Below the pieces are notes generated by a model that did no database searches, was not told the DNA's origin, and saw only the letters and a program-made list of their open reading frames with translations. From Clostridiales bacterium (GTDB lineage Bacteria; Bacillota; Clostridia; Saccharofermentanales; Saccharofermentanaceae), in the NCBI GenBank assembly GCA_017527865.1, contig JAFXPN010000037.1, positions 45,189 through 109,188 of the forward strand: 64,000 bases of DNA. Direction: 5' to 3'. Shown here piece by piece: positions 15,674 through 24,341 of the stretch. The position numbers and the translations under genes were made by a program. Position 1 is the first letter of the stretch. Every line of letters begins with the position of its first letter.

Positions 15674-16414
15674 TTAATTACCAGTTTTCTCTTTAGCGCT
15701 GTTTATTTCATCCATCATTCCTGATGTAATAATACCAGCTGGTAGTGCTACAATCGCTATTCCCATAAATGAAGATATCATTGTCACTATCCTTCCTGCC
15801 GTTGTAACTGGATATATATCTCCATATCCCATAGTTGTCAAAGAAACCGTCGCCCAATAAACGGCATCAAAGTAATTATTGAAGCTGTCTGGCTCGACAT
15901 TGAATACTATCAGAGCAGATACTAACACATAAGCAAAAGCCATGCCGCATACTACAAGTAGTGAATCTTTTTGCTTTTTAAAGACATTAATTACAGTCTT
16001 TATGCTCTTAGAATATCTAACCGCCTTAAATATACGTAAAGCTCTAAATGTTCTTAAAAGTCGAACTAGTTTGAACAGTTTAAACCCACCAGATACAAGC
16101 GTGAGTGATGGGAGAATTGTTAATAAATCTAATATCGCCATGGGGGTTATGGGATAAAGAATATAAGATAGTTTTCCTTTCTCCAATTTCAAATCAGCGA
16201 CTATCCATCTTAGAAGATAATCAACAATAAAAATAATTACTGTAATCTTATCGATTATTTCAAAGGCTAAATTAGTACTCTTAAATGCCAATGGAACGAT
16301 GCTAGCGATAATAGCTACCATCATCAGAAAATCATACCAATCAAAAGATGTATTTTCTTCGTTAATGCCGTCAGGCGACTCTACCAAGTACAGTACTTGT
16401 TTCTTAAGTGTCAT
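15674..16414 (-). CDS. voltage-gated potassium channel
   Basis: 246 residues with six membrane helices. S4 carries regularly spaced arginines and lysines (KLVRLLRTFRALRIFKAVRY), the voltage sensor. The pore loop contains the selectivity filter TMGYGD, followed by the last helix and a short acidic tail. This is a KvAP-like prokaryotic Kv channel without a C-terminal RCK domain. It lies in AT-rich DNA. AAAGGAG is 12 bp upstream of the ATG, slightly far, with a six-codon frame overlapping the start. A partial second copy of its N-terminal region survives at 17466-17564. Confidence 0.93.
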   Translation of the reverse strand: MTLKKQVLYLVESPDGINEENTSFDWYDFLMMVAIIASIVPLAFKSTNLAFEIIDKITVIIFIVDYLLRWIVADLKLEKGKLSYILYPITPMAILDLLTILPSLTLVSGGFKLFKLVRLLRTFRALRIFKAVRYSKSIKTVINVFKKQKDSLLVVCGMAFAYVLVSALIVFNVEPDSFNNYFDAVYWATVSLTTMGYGDIYPVTTAGRIVTMISSFMGIAIVALPAGIITSGMMDEINSAKEKTGN

Positions 16415-16449
16415 TCTTCTTCATTGCTCCTTTAAAGAGTCATAAGTCA

Positions 16450-17397
16450 TTAAGGTTCAAAAGTAAATGTCGTGATAAAGTGAGCGCTTTGACCGCTATT
16501 GCGCCCGCCATTTTCAGTTGCGTAAACATCGACGGTTACAACAAAACCATTATCAAAATCTTCTTGCGTTACAGTATGAGTTACTGTCGCCTCGCCGATA
16601 TCAGGATTATCATCTTCCTCTACACTTCGAACATAGAACTCAAGTGTATCTCCTACCGATGCTGTGAAAACGCCATTGCTTGCTGCTACTCCGTTGATTT
16701 TTCTTGTATGGCTCCATTCATCACCGATGTTATTTGAATCTTCTCTTTGGCGCGAAATAGATAACTGGAATGATCGAAGAGAATCATCTGCGGAAGCGCT
16801 GCTCTCACTAGATTCGCCATTGCTTGATATTGCTGTTATAGTTGTCGGATCGTTGGAATCTCCTGTTACCACTCCGTTTACATCATCTGAAGCAATCGAG
16901 CTATCGTTAGTGTTCAGAGTTGACGTTATTTCAGCAACATACTCAGATTCATTACTGGCTGGTTCATTTGCTTTATCAACACACCCCTTAATCGAAACAA
17001 TCAGTATAATTACCGCAAGACCGGAAATTAACCCAATTTTCCATTTCTGAGGGAGATTACTCTTGTAAATAAAATATATGGCTAAAAACGGCCAGAAACA
17101 AAGCCACAATATTATCCATAACCATATCGGTATATTGGATTTCTTCTTCTGTTGAACGGTTGGCCTTACCGTATTGATAGTTGCATAATTCCTAGCATTT
17201 TCCTTTTGAGCTTTCTGTCTTCCTTTTTCAAATTGATATCCCGCTTCTTCAGCATTGTCGTATTTAATATGTTGCGTTGTTGATTCATCATCCAACATAA
17301 ATACTCCGCCGCAGCTTTCACACCTACATTCTCCGCTATCTTTATTAACCGACAATTTGGAGCCACAATTGGGGCAATTCATATTCAAAAGTTTCAT
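16450..17397 (-). CDS. zinc-ribbon membrane protein with secreted beta domain
   Basis: 315 residues; start supported by AAGGAAG 7 bp upstream. Residues 9-32 form a zinc ribbon (CPNCGSKL, then CRCESCGG). After a Lys-rich linker, two membrane helices (about 91-110 and 119-136) are followed by an extracytoplasmic Ser/Thr/Asp-rich stalk. The C-terminal domain (about 210-315) is beta-rich: FTASVGDTLEFYVRSVEEDD and FVVTVDVYATENGG. Similar modular proteins are common in Clostridia as unassigned surface or sensor proteins. It is flanked by the intact channel and by the channel remnant, which suggests a duplication around this gene. Confidence 0.75.
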   Translation of the reverse strand: MKLLNMNCPNCGSKLSVNKDSGECRCESCGGVFMLDDESTTQHIKYDNAEEAGYQFEKGRQKAQKENARNYATINTVRPTVQQKKKSNIPIWLWIILWLCFWPFLAIYFIYKSNLPQKWKIGLISGLAVIILIVSIKGCVDKANEPASNESEYVAEITSTLNTNDSSIASDDVNGVVTGDSNDPTTITAISSNGESSESSASADDSLRSFQLSISRQREDSNNIGDEWSHTRKINGVAASNGVFTASVGDTLEFYVRSVEEDDNPDIGEATVTHTVTQEDFDNGFVVTVDVYATENGGRNSGQSAHFITTFTFEP

Positions 17398-17465
17398 AGA
17401 TAACTTCCTTAACTAATTACAATTATGTAAAGACTTAACTATATATCCCCACAATTATAATATGT

Positions 17466-17564
17466 AAAAGTTGTTCTATCTATTATGGTGAAGGCAATAT
17501 CAGTTGTTTTAAAAGCCAAGGGAATAATACTTACAACTATCGTTATCATCATCAACACATCGTA
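17466..17564 (-). pseudogene. fragment of a second voltage-gated K+ channel gene
   Basis: The minus strand encodes 33 codons reading YDVLMMITIVVSIIPLAFK and then TTDIAFTIIDRTTF. Residues 27-59 of the intact channel (15674-16414) read YDFLMMVAIIASIVPLAFK and then STNLAFEIIDKITV: 20 of 33 identical without gaps. No start, S4 or pore region accompanies it, so it is a decayed paralogous copy. Confidence 0.8.
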
Positions 17565-17594
17565 AAGTCGTTAACGGTCTATTTCGATAATCCG

Positions 17595-17828
17595 CTACTT
17601 CCTAAACAGCCTAAATATATCGCCTAACCCAAAAGTGGTTTTTCGGTATATCTTATTTTTGATAGATTTTCCTGGATTCTTTATAAAACCCACTCCTTTT
17701 CTACCATATAAAGGATTAATCGCTCGCTTTAACTTACGTTTGTACTTTCCCGTCGTACGAGCTCGAATAGACTTCTTTATAGAAGGTGTTCTAAACCCTA
17801 TTTTTATACCTGTCTTCCTTCTACCCAT
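17595..17828 (-). CDS. small basic protein, unknown function
   Basis: 77 residues, very basic (about one third Lys/Arg): GRRKTGIKIGFRTPSIKKSI and then RARTTGKYKRKLKRAINPLY. The RTPSxKKSIxARTTGKxKR pattern and the central NPLYGRKGVGFI look conserved rather than random. I associate this pattern with short ORFs in mobile regions, without a known role. There is no clear ribosome site. It follows the lipoprotein gene by 20 bp on the same strand, so it may be translated from that message. Confidence 0.55.
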   Translation of the reverse strand: MGRRKTGIKIGFRTPSIKKSIRARTTGKYKRKLKRAINPLYGRKGVGFIKNPGKSIKNKIYRKTTFGLGDIFRLFRK

Positions 17829-17848
17829 AATGAAACAAACATACGAAT

Positions 17849-18484
17849 TTAATCATTTCGCATCTTTAACAATAAACTACATGAACCATCATCATCCTCA
17901 AATAAAGTCATTCCTAAATCAGAATAATAGTATCCATTAGCTTCTCTATGCCCACCTACATAGTTTCCATTAATATAATCGATTGTCTCCTGCAAAATCT
18001 CATCCGTAATAGATGTATCCATTATAGGAGACGCAATTCTAATCATATCCTCGCATTGTTCAAATGAGCCAATCATGTATATCCTTAAGCAAGGATCACC
18101 ATACATTGGTTCTCGATATACAATATCGACAGTAGCATCATCAAAGGTATAGGATTTGCCAACGGCATCTCTATATCCATTTAATCTGAATTCTGTCCTA
18201 TAGTGATCACTTGATTGATCAGAAGGAGTAAAGTCCTCAACAAAAACTAAATCAATATCACTAGAGACATTAAAAGCTTCTACAAATCCCTCTATCCCAT
18301 TTACGGATTGCAATTCCGCTTCTGTGGTTTCAATTGTCGATTCAGATATATCAGATATTTCTTGTAAACTGCTGGTAGTTATTACTTCTCCTTCGCTCGA
18401 AGAATCAGGTTTACCACATGCAGAAACATATAATAAACTTAAAACAAACACTAAAGAAAAAGCAGCAATATTTCTACGTTTCAC
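17849..18484 (-). CDS. putative lipoprotein
   Basis: 211 residues beginning at GTG 18484, with GAGGGG about 9 bp upstream. The signal peptide RRNIAAFSLVFVLSLLYVSA ends in a lipobox with the modified cysteine at residue 23 (SAC-GKPDSSS). An Ser/Thr/Glu-rich linker is followed by a domain with DIDLVFVEDF, SYTFDDATVDIVYREPMYGD and RIYMIGSFEQCEDMI. No known family is recognised. A surface location is likely. AT-rich composition matches the rest of the island. Confidence 0.75.
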   Translation of the reverse strand: MKRRNIAAFSLVFVLSLLYVSACGKPDSSSEGEVITTSSLQEISDISESTIETTEAELQSVNGIEGFVEAFNVSSDIDLVFVEDFTPSDQSSDHYRTEFRLNGYRDAVGKSYTFDDATVDIVYREPMYGDPCLRIYMIGSFEQCEDMIRIASPIMDTSITDEILQETIDYINGNYVGGHREANGYYYSDLGMTLFEDDDGSCSLLLKMRND

Positions 18485-18648
18485 TCACAAACACCCCTCA
18501 TATAGTATTTATAAAACAATTTTAATATATGGTACTACAGTATTGGTTAACAATAAATGAATAATCAATAAACTGCAGCAGGGTTCGGAAACAGGTAATA
18601 TAAGCAACAATTCTTTGAACTATGGTTCGTATATATTGGCAAAACAAA

Positions 18649-18675
18649 ACGGTCAGACCGTTAAGTCTGACCGTT
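18649..18675 (-). terminator. terminator downstream of tRNA-Ser
   Basis: Perfect 11-bp stem AACGGTCAGAC/GTCTGACCGTT. On the minus strand it is followed by TTGTTTTGCC. It lies about 105 bp beyond the tRNA 3' end. Confidence 0.75.
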
Positions 18676-18781
18676 TGAATGGACGCTTCTTTCGAATTTG
18701 TCGCAAAACTCTGTTTCTTGAATTCTGCAAAACCGTAAAAGCCTTGATTTGCTTGCTTTTTCACGACGCCCGTTTAAAATT

Positions 18782-18872
18782 TGGCGGAGATGGTGGGATT
18801 CGAACCCACGTGCCGGTTTCCCGACAAACGCATTTCGAGTGCGCCCCGTTATGACCACTTCGATACATCTCC
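18782..18872 (-). tRNA. tRNA-Ser (anticodon CGA)
   Basis: A class II tRNA with a long variable arm. The acceptor stem GGAGATG pairs with CATCTCC; the 3' CCA is encoded. The anticodon loop is CTCGAAA flanked by CGCA and TGCG, giving anticodon CGA, which reads UCG serine codons. The T arm GTGGGTTCGAATCCCAC is standard. It marks the edge of the AT-rich island, a usual site for integration. Confidence 0.95.
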
Positions 18873-18889
18873 GTGCCAATCGCCGCTAT

Positions 18890-18918
18890 ATTCTATATAA
18901 AACGGAAGAAGATTTCAA
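18890..18918 (-). promoter_or_regulatory. promoter of tRNA-Ser
   Basis: On the minus strand TTGAAA (18913-18918) and TAGAAT (18890-18895) are 17 bp apart, and the tRNA 5' end lies 17 bp further on. Confidence 0.7.
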
Positions 18919-18941
18919 TCATAATCCTCGGACTGCCGCGG

Positions 18942-20684
18942 TCATCTGTTGACCTTGATCCTCGTCTGGTTCATTCCGAGCGTGTAATTATACTCGAGTG
19001 ATGAGGCGGTCTTGCGCAGTACGGTTATGCTCGAGTAATCGTTAGCTTCCGGTGCGGTAGTAGGATCATAGGGCTTGCCGATGCTCCTCAAGTCGATAAG
19101 TATGTATTCGGGATATATCTTCAGGATGATGTCGATCGAATCGAGTTTGGTCTCTTCGCGTTTTTCCATCGTGTATGCGCTCATTTCTTCCGCAACGAGG
19201 GCAGCCAGCATGGAAAGCTTCGGCCCCAGTCCGTGTTCGTGACAGAATCCCTGAATGTTGTCTGACAGTACGGAGATATCCTTGGCGTTTATGCCGACGG
19301 TGCTGTCGAAGACTGGGATGTCCACGTCCTCCTTTTCGATGAGGAAGAGTTTGCTGAACTTGCCTTGGGAACGGACGGATATGATGCTGTTAACGGTAAG
19401 GATGCCGAGAAGCATCAATGCGGGAAGCACAGCAAAGGCTTCCCATAATCCGTTGATGCCGCGGAAGCGGGTCAGGATCAGTGATAACGGGATGATGCCC
19501 GCGAATCCGTCGATGAGGCTTATGACGAATGCGTATGCCTGACGCTTGATCACAGGGTAGAAACACATGTAGATGAGTACAAATCCTCTGAACAGAAACG
19601 ATATCGAGAAGATGCGAAGACCCGTGATCGAGACCGGCGCGATATCTTCGGTAACTTTATACATATCAAGTACGATCTGGGGATAGATCTCAAAGAACAG
19701 GAAGAAAGCAAAGTTAGCGATGAACTGGGCGATGACTGATATCCTTAATACCTGTCTTATACCGGAGAAGTCCCGCTGACCGTAGAGGGAGGCAGCCATC
19801 GGCACCATCGCATCTATGACACCGCCCGTGATGACGGATACCATCGATACGGCCTGCATGCATACTGCGAAAGCGGTGACGCCTGCCATCTGCGCAAGTT
19901 CGAACGCGATGGCGTTGACGAATGCTATCTTTATGCAGTAGCCGATCTGGTTCATGGCGGAAGGCAGGCCGACGGAAGATGTCTCCGCGAGGATTCGGAA
20001 TGATCTTGAAGTGATCGAGCTGAAAGGAAGGTCGATCTTTTTAATGATATAGAGGACCGCTACGATGATGATCCCGGCCGCGTAGCCCGTGAGCGTAGCA
20101 TATGCCGCGCCCGCAAGTCCCATCCCGCAGATCTTTATATACACATAGTCCATTATGAGATTGATGATATTGGCAGTTATGTTGATCGCCGATCCCAATC
20201 CCGGATGTCCGAATGCGGGCATGAAGTAGACTATGATCTGCAAAGGGATGATGAACAGGACTGCTATGACAAGACCTCTTACGTACGGTATGAACCCCGG
20301 AAGCAGCTGCGCATCCTTGCACATCGAAGACGAAAGCGGCTCGAGGAAGATGAGACCTGCGACGAGCGTGATGAGCGCAGTCGTCAGCGCAGCGAACACG
20401 GTAACGGAGAAGATCGAGTTTGCTCTGTCCGTGTTGTGACGTCCGGCATAGATCGCATATACTGCAGATCCGCCGATGCCGAGCAAAGAGTAGATAACTC
20501 CGTAGAAGGTCACGAGAGGGGAAGCCAGATTGACCAGTGTCATGGCATCAGCATTGATCAGGTTGGATACAAGGAGACTGTCCACGAATTCGTTCAGGGA
20601 CATGGCCATCATGCTTATAACGGTAGGCGCGAGGAAACGGAAGAACTGCGCCTTAAGTATCCTGTCGTTGCGCTTGATGCTCAT
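18942..20684 (-). CDS. MATE transporter with C-terminal GHKL/RsbW-like ATPase domain
   Basis: 580 residues. Residues 1-445 are a MATE transporter (PTVISMMAMSLNEFVDSLLV at the first helix, twelve helices in total). Residues 455-580 form a histidine-kinase-like ATPase fold, with the N-box-like helix MLAALVAEEMSAYTM, the strands IDIILKIYPEYILIDLRSIG, and TVLRKTASSLEYNYTLGMNQ at the end. The canonical G boxes are degenerate, so ATP binding is uncertain. The start overlaps the end of the ATP-grasp gene by 4 bp. A likely role is export of the ATP-grasp product, with the ATPase domain sensing or regulating. A second fusion of the same layout lies at 48479-50230. Confidence 0.9.
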   Translation of the reverse strand: MSIKRNDRILKAQFFRFLAPTVISMMAMSLNEFVDSLLVSNLINADAMTLVNLASPLVTFYGVIYSLLGIGGSAVYAIYAGRHNTDRANSIFSVTVFAALTTALITLVAGLIFLEPLSSSMCKDAQLLPGFIPYVRGLVIAVLFIIPLQIIVYFMPAFGHPGLGSAINITANIINLIMDYVYIKICGMGLAGAAYATLTGYAAGIIIVAVLYIIKKIDLPFSSITSRSFRILAETSSVGLPSAMNQIGYCIKIAFVNAIAFELAQMAGVTAFAVCMQAVSMVSVITGGVIDAMVPMAASLYGQRDFSGIRQVLRISVIAQFIANFAFFLFFEIYPQIVLDMYKVTEDIAPVSITGLRIFSISFLFRGFVLIYMCFYPVIKRQAYAFVISLIDGFAGIIPLSLILTRFRGINGLWEAFAVLPALMLLGILTVNSIISVRSQGKFSKLFLIEKEDVDIPVFDSTVGINAKDISVLSDNIQGFCHEHGLGPKLSMLAALVAEEMSAYTMEKREETKLDSIDIILKIYPEYILIDLRSIGKPYDPTTAPEANDYSSITVLRKTASSLEYNYTLGMNQTRIKVNR

Positions 20685-22366
20685 CGTTCGCTGATCCCCA
20701 CAACATACCGGTGACCGTCGACTTCAGCCGCGGAAACCTTAAGCCCCTTGATCTCCATAAGGATCTTGGCACCGTCTTCCGTGTATGACAGGTGCCCGTA
20801 TGTTTCCCAGGGTATGATAACCCTGCCTCCGGGCTTAACCTTATCCATAGCCTCGAAAATGGTCTTGAGACAGTAATTCTCCCTTAATCCCGGAAGCGAA
20901 TCCTGCAAAGCGATGATAACGTTATCGAATCCTTTGTGGATGTCAGAAAGGTCGTCGGGCGTTGCGCTGAGCACGCCTTCCAGGGGAACTTTTGTGTCGG
21001 TTAATGCCAAAGTCGCGCCGTGGCATCTTAAGCCCTTTATGATGCGTGCCGGATCGACGTCGGGGATAGTTCCGTCCTTGAACCATCTCTTTGTCATTCC
21101 GTCGTTGAGCAGCAGTCCGAAGTAATCCTTCTCTATCCTCTTGAGCAGGAGAAGATCGTCCATCAGCTGCTGTTCGTCATCGTTGATCAGGAATATCGTT
21201 CCGCCTGCGGTATCAAGGTCGCGCGTCTTGTCATATATGACGGGTTCCCGGCTTTTATCGATCATGGTCGAAAATGTGCTCTTAAGCTGTTCGGCGATGA
21301 TCACGGCCGGATAGTCGACCGCTTCCATGAGCCTCGGGACCATTATCGATTTGACCACCATCTTGCGAAAAGGCTTATACGGCCTGTCCGGACTGTCCTC
21401 GAATGCATCAGGGTCAAGATAAGCATCGAGCATGGTATCCGTCTCGTGCTGACCGAATGCCATATCCATTATCGGCGCAGGCATCGAGCCTCCCATGGGT
21501 CTGCAGTTGACTTCAATGAGTACAGGCCCTTTGTCATCTATCATGTATTCTCCGTGTATGACTCCGTATCTGAAGCCGATGGCATCGGCAGTTTTAAGTG
21601 CATACTCCGCAAGCTCCTGCTGTGCGGGATCCAGTGTCATGAGCGATTCGTCCCAGTCATAGATGATGGCGCCTTCGTCCGTTATATTCTTGTGATACCT
21701 GAACATTGAGGTGAGGCGGTGTCTGCCGTTGCTCGAAGCGGTATTTACGATATACTCGGTTCCGGTTATCTTCTCCTGTACGATCACTTCTTTGATCGGT
21801 TTATTGAAGATGTTGTTCTGTGTGAGAAGGGTATCGACGGCATTCCTGATTTCTTCAAGATCCTTGCAGATATAAACGCCCTGTGAGCTCGCGCTCCTGA
21901 CTGGCTTGACCACTGCGGTATCCAATCCGTTCTGTCTGCAGAAACTGACCGCATCTTCTGAGTTAGTTACGGCCATTCCTTTTATATGTCTCAATCCGGC
22001 CTCTTTAAGGGCTTCGTGCATGGCATTCTTCTTTGTCATCGCATCGATGCGGGAGTAGGGATTGCCTGTTAAACCAAGGTCTTCTGCGAGGTGTGTGGCG
22101 AGGTCTACGCTTCCCTCGAATCCCGGAAGTACCAGCAGAGGATCATATGATCTTACCAGTTCGAGTGTATCTTCATATCTGTCGCATGCTTTTATGATCT
22201 CGGGTTTGTGATAAAGGAGTCTGTAGAAGCTGTTGCGGTAATTTGTCAGTCCTTCCGAAGATTCCCCGGGCAGCTCCATTACAACGGGTCTGTAATTTCT
22301 TCTTATCACATCTTCGACCAGATTATAGCCCGTCGAGACTGCCTCGATAATGATTATATTGCGCAT
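20681..22366 (-). CDS. ATP-grasp domain protein (carboxylate-amine ligase-like) with C-terminal Rossmann-like domain
   Basis: 561 residues. Residues about 1-320 are an ATP-grasp ligase: an N-terminal preATP-grasp domain, the central lysine strand DTAVVKPVRSASSQGVYIC, the IVQEKITGTEYIVN ATP-binding strand, and the catalytic VLIEVNCRPMGGSMPAP motif. The C-terminal 170 residues contain NVIIALQDSLPGLRENYCL and KVKPGGRVIIPWE, a methyltransferase-like Rossmann end. Ligases of this group join amino acids or similar compounds (for example BacD, which works with a transporter in bacilysin production). The 4-bp overlap with the MATE-ATPase gene supports a make-and-export pair. The product is unknown. 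Confidence 0.85.
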   Translation of the reverse strand: MRNIIIIEAVSTGYNLVEDVIRRNYRPVVMELPGESSEGLTNYRNSFYRLLYHKPEIIKACDRYEDTLELVRSYDPLLVLPGFEGSVDLATHLAEDLGLTGNPYSRIDAMTKKNAMHEALKEAGLRHIKGMAVTNSEDAVSFCRQNGLDTAVVKPVRSASSQGVYICKDLEEIRNAVDTLLTQNNIFNKPIKEVIVQEKITGTEYIVNTASSNGRHRLTSMFRYHKNITDEGAIIYDWDESLMTLDPAQQELAEYALKTADAIGFRYGVIHGEYMIDDKGPVLIEVNCRPMGGSMPAPIMDMAFGQHETDTMLDAYLDPDAFEDSPDRPYKPFRKMVVKSIMVPRLMEAVDYPAVIIAEQLKSTFSTMIDKSREPVIYDKTRDLDTAGGTIFLINDDEQQLMDDLLLLKRIEKDYFGLLLNDGMTKRWFKDGTIPDVDPARIIKGLRCHGATLALTDTKVPLEGVLSATPDDLSDIHKGFDNVIIALQDSLPGLRENYCLKTIFEAMDKVKPGGRVIIPWETYGHLSYTEDGAKILMEIKGLKVSAAEVDGHRYVVGISER

Positions 22367-22543
22367 GAACGGTCCTTTATCAATTATTCTTGCTTATTAT
22401 AACATCAGAATTATTATTGAGATTATCGCAAAAGTGATTTATCCTTATTTTACATATTGGTTACCAAATTCTTAACAATGAAACTTATAATGTATTCAGA
22501 TTCATTGTTGGATCGGTGAAATAATTATTCCGGGAGAGTTGAT

Positions 22544-24163
22544 ATGACACTCGAAGCACTGTACGAAGGCCTTAACATTGAAGATTACTACATGGGCAAA
22601 GTTACCCAGGTTTACAGAAGCTGCAGCATCGCGCAGATAGATAATCTTTCTCTGATGTCGGACAGGAATAAGCTCACGAGTTCTTTCCGCCCCAACACCA
22701 TCAATTATTTTGTCGTAGTCGATTCTGGCGCCGGATTGTTCCTTGGTGAGGTATTTGAGAATAAAGCATCGAGAAAGAATATTTTCGAGATGTCGGCAGC
22801 AGGCGATAACATGCCTAATGACTACCATGAGATAAGCATCGACACCATCGCGCTGCTGGAGAGGGAAGGAGATAAGTTCGAACTTGCGGGCTTTAAGACC
22901 CTGGGAATTACCGATAAGGTCTATTATGCGCCCGATTCAGTTTACCAGGTGTTCATGAGGTCGCTCGAATTCGGACATGAAGTGGAAGAGCCGCTTCCTC
23001 CGTTCGCGAATTACCTTAACCGTTCCGAGGCAGCTGTATCTTTGAAGCCCAGCACTCTGTTTAACCGTCACCTGATGTGCATAGGAGCTACCAACAGCGG
23101 TAAGTCGACGACGGCTCTCGCCATCCTGGATAAGCTCATATCCTCCGGCCACAAGGCACTCATCATAGATCCCACGGGTGAATACAGGAATGCATTCTCC
23201 AATGACGAGATAACCAAGCTGACGCTCGGCGTAGATACTACGATTTCTCCCTCCAAGATCACCATGGAACAGTGGGAGAAGCTCTTTGAGACTGAGAACA
23301 GCAGCCAGGGTGCGGTATTGTCCGAGGCTATCACTTCACTGAGGTTCATGAAGAAGATAGGTTATGACACCTACTATGCCAAGGTCGGTGAGAATATCGA
23401 TGAGGTTCAGGAGAACCTGGCATCGGTCTCCAATGAAGACACCGATTTTGATATCGAGCTTCTGCCTGAGCAGATACAGGCCGAATCCGTATGTGAGCCT
23501 GACAGGGATACGAATTACAGCTTCAAGTACTGCTATGATGCTCTTAAGGCAAACTCCAATGCATCGCTCGTACAGAAGATCCAGTATCAGATGACGAATA
23601 CGAGCTTCCTTAAGTTCTTCTCGAACGATCCCGGCATGTATAACCTCCTTGATGTTATCGAGGAGTTCGTGCATCTTCCCGATGCAAGTCTTTATATCGA
23701 TACATCCACATTGGGTGCGTCGGAAGGTATCGGCGGAATGGTTATCGACCTTGTAAGTAATTTCGTTATCTCGAGGGAAGAGATCTGTCCGTTCGTATTC
23801 TTCATTGATGAGGTTCACAGATATTCGAAGTCCAGATATTCCGACAAGGAATTCCACGGCGGTCTTACGATCCTTGCAAGAGAGGGACGTAAGAAGGGTA
23901 TCTTCCTTTACCTTACGACTCAGAACCCGAAGGACGTATCGCCCGTATTGTTCGGTCAGATCGGTACATTGCTCATTCACAGGCTGATGCTGAATGATGA
24001 GATCCATGCGGTAGAGAGCCATCTGGATGATTACGCCATCAAGCATGTAAGGAAGCTCAATCAGGGCGAGGTCATCCTGTCGAGTGTCAACCTTCTTCAC
24101 AATATGTTCATCCACATCAACAAGAGTGAGAGGACACAGTACAACGAGACACCGCTGCTTTGA
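22544..24163 (+). CDS. HerA/DUF87-type ATPase
   Basis: 539 residues. An N-terminal beta-barrel (HAS-barrel-like, about 1-165) precedes a FtsK/HerA-type motor domain. The Walker A motif is CIGATNSGKSTTALA, the Walker B is PFVFFIDEVHRYS, and a sensor-like LYLTTQNPKDVSP follows. HerA proteins are hexameric DNA translocases that act with the NurA nuclease in end resection or with nuclease/Sir2 partners in defence. None of these partners is next to this gene. It stands alone between a divergent promoter region and a terminator. Start supported by a GGGAG ribosome site. Confidence 0.88.
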   Translation: MTLEALYEGLNIEDYYMGKVTQVYRSCSIAQIDNLSLMSDRNKLTSSFRPNTINYFVVVDSGAGLFLGEVFENKASRKNIFEMSAAGDNMPNDYHEISIDTIALLEREGDKFELAGFKTLGITDKVYYAPDSVYQVFMRSLEFGHEVEEPLPPFANYLNRSEAAVSLKPSTLFNRHLMCIGATNSGKSTTALAILDKLISSGHKALIIDPTGEYRNAFSNDEITKLTLGVDTTISPSKITMEQWEKLFETENSSQGAVLSEAITSLRFMKKIGYDTYYAKVGENIDEVQENLASVSNEDTDFDIELLPEQIQAESVCEPDRDTNYSFKYCYDALKANSNASLVQKIQYQMTNTSFLKFFSNDPGMYNLLDVIEEFVHLPDASLYIDTSTLGASEGIGGMVIDLVSNFVISREEICPFVFFIDEVHRYSKSRYSDKEFHGGLTILAREGRKKGIFLYLTTQNPKDVSPVLFGQIGTLLIHRLMLNDEIHAVESHLDDYAIKHVRKLNQGEVILSSVNLLHNMFIHINKSERTQYNETPLL

Positions 24164-24190
24164 CAGATCAATAAACGGTTATTTGATGAC

Positions 24191-24222
24191 TGCCCCGGCA
24201 TTTGACCTGCCGGGGCATTTTT
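24191..24222 (+). terminator. Rho-independent terminator of the HerA-like gene
   Basis: 10-bp stem TGCCCCGGCA/TGCCGGGGCA with a seven-base loop, followed by TTTTT. Confidence 0.92.
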
Positions 24223-24253
24223 GTCATGTCTTCTGCACTCAACATGACAAAAA
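24218..24253. repeat. 12-bp perfect inverted repeat upstream of the TPM lipoprotein
   Basis: TTTTTGTCATGT (24218-24229) and ACATGACAAAAA (24242-24253) are exact complements with a 12-bp spacer. The left arm uses the T-tract of the preceding terminator. It could act as a second hairpin or as a regulator site; it contains TTTGTCA and TGACAAA half-sites like those at 53832-53846. Confidence 0.7.
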
Positions 24254-24341
24254 GAATTAACATGACCGTAAATTAAGAAATATGTATCGTTCTATAATTA
24301 AATCAGAAAAGTATCTAAAAATATGAACGGAGAATAAGCTT

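Noticed and set aside
18782..18872. Duplicate of the tRNA-Ser 3' end as an attachment site at the far edge of the AT-rich island
   Set aside because: No copy of the tRNA 3' end was found near 15.3 kb or elsewhere in the island.
22396..22491. Canonical promoters for the divergent ATP-grasp and HerA-like genes
   Set aside because: TATAAT elements are present on both strands, but no acceptable -35 box at 16-18 bp was found, so they are not listed.
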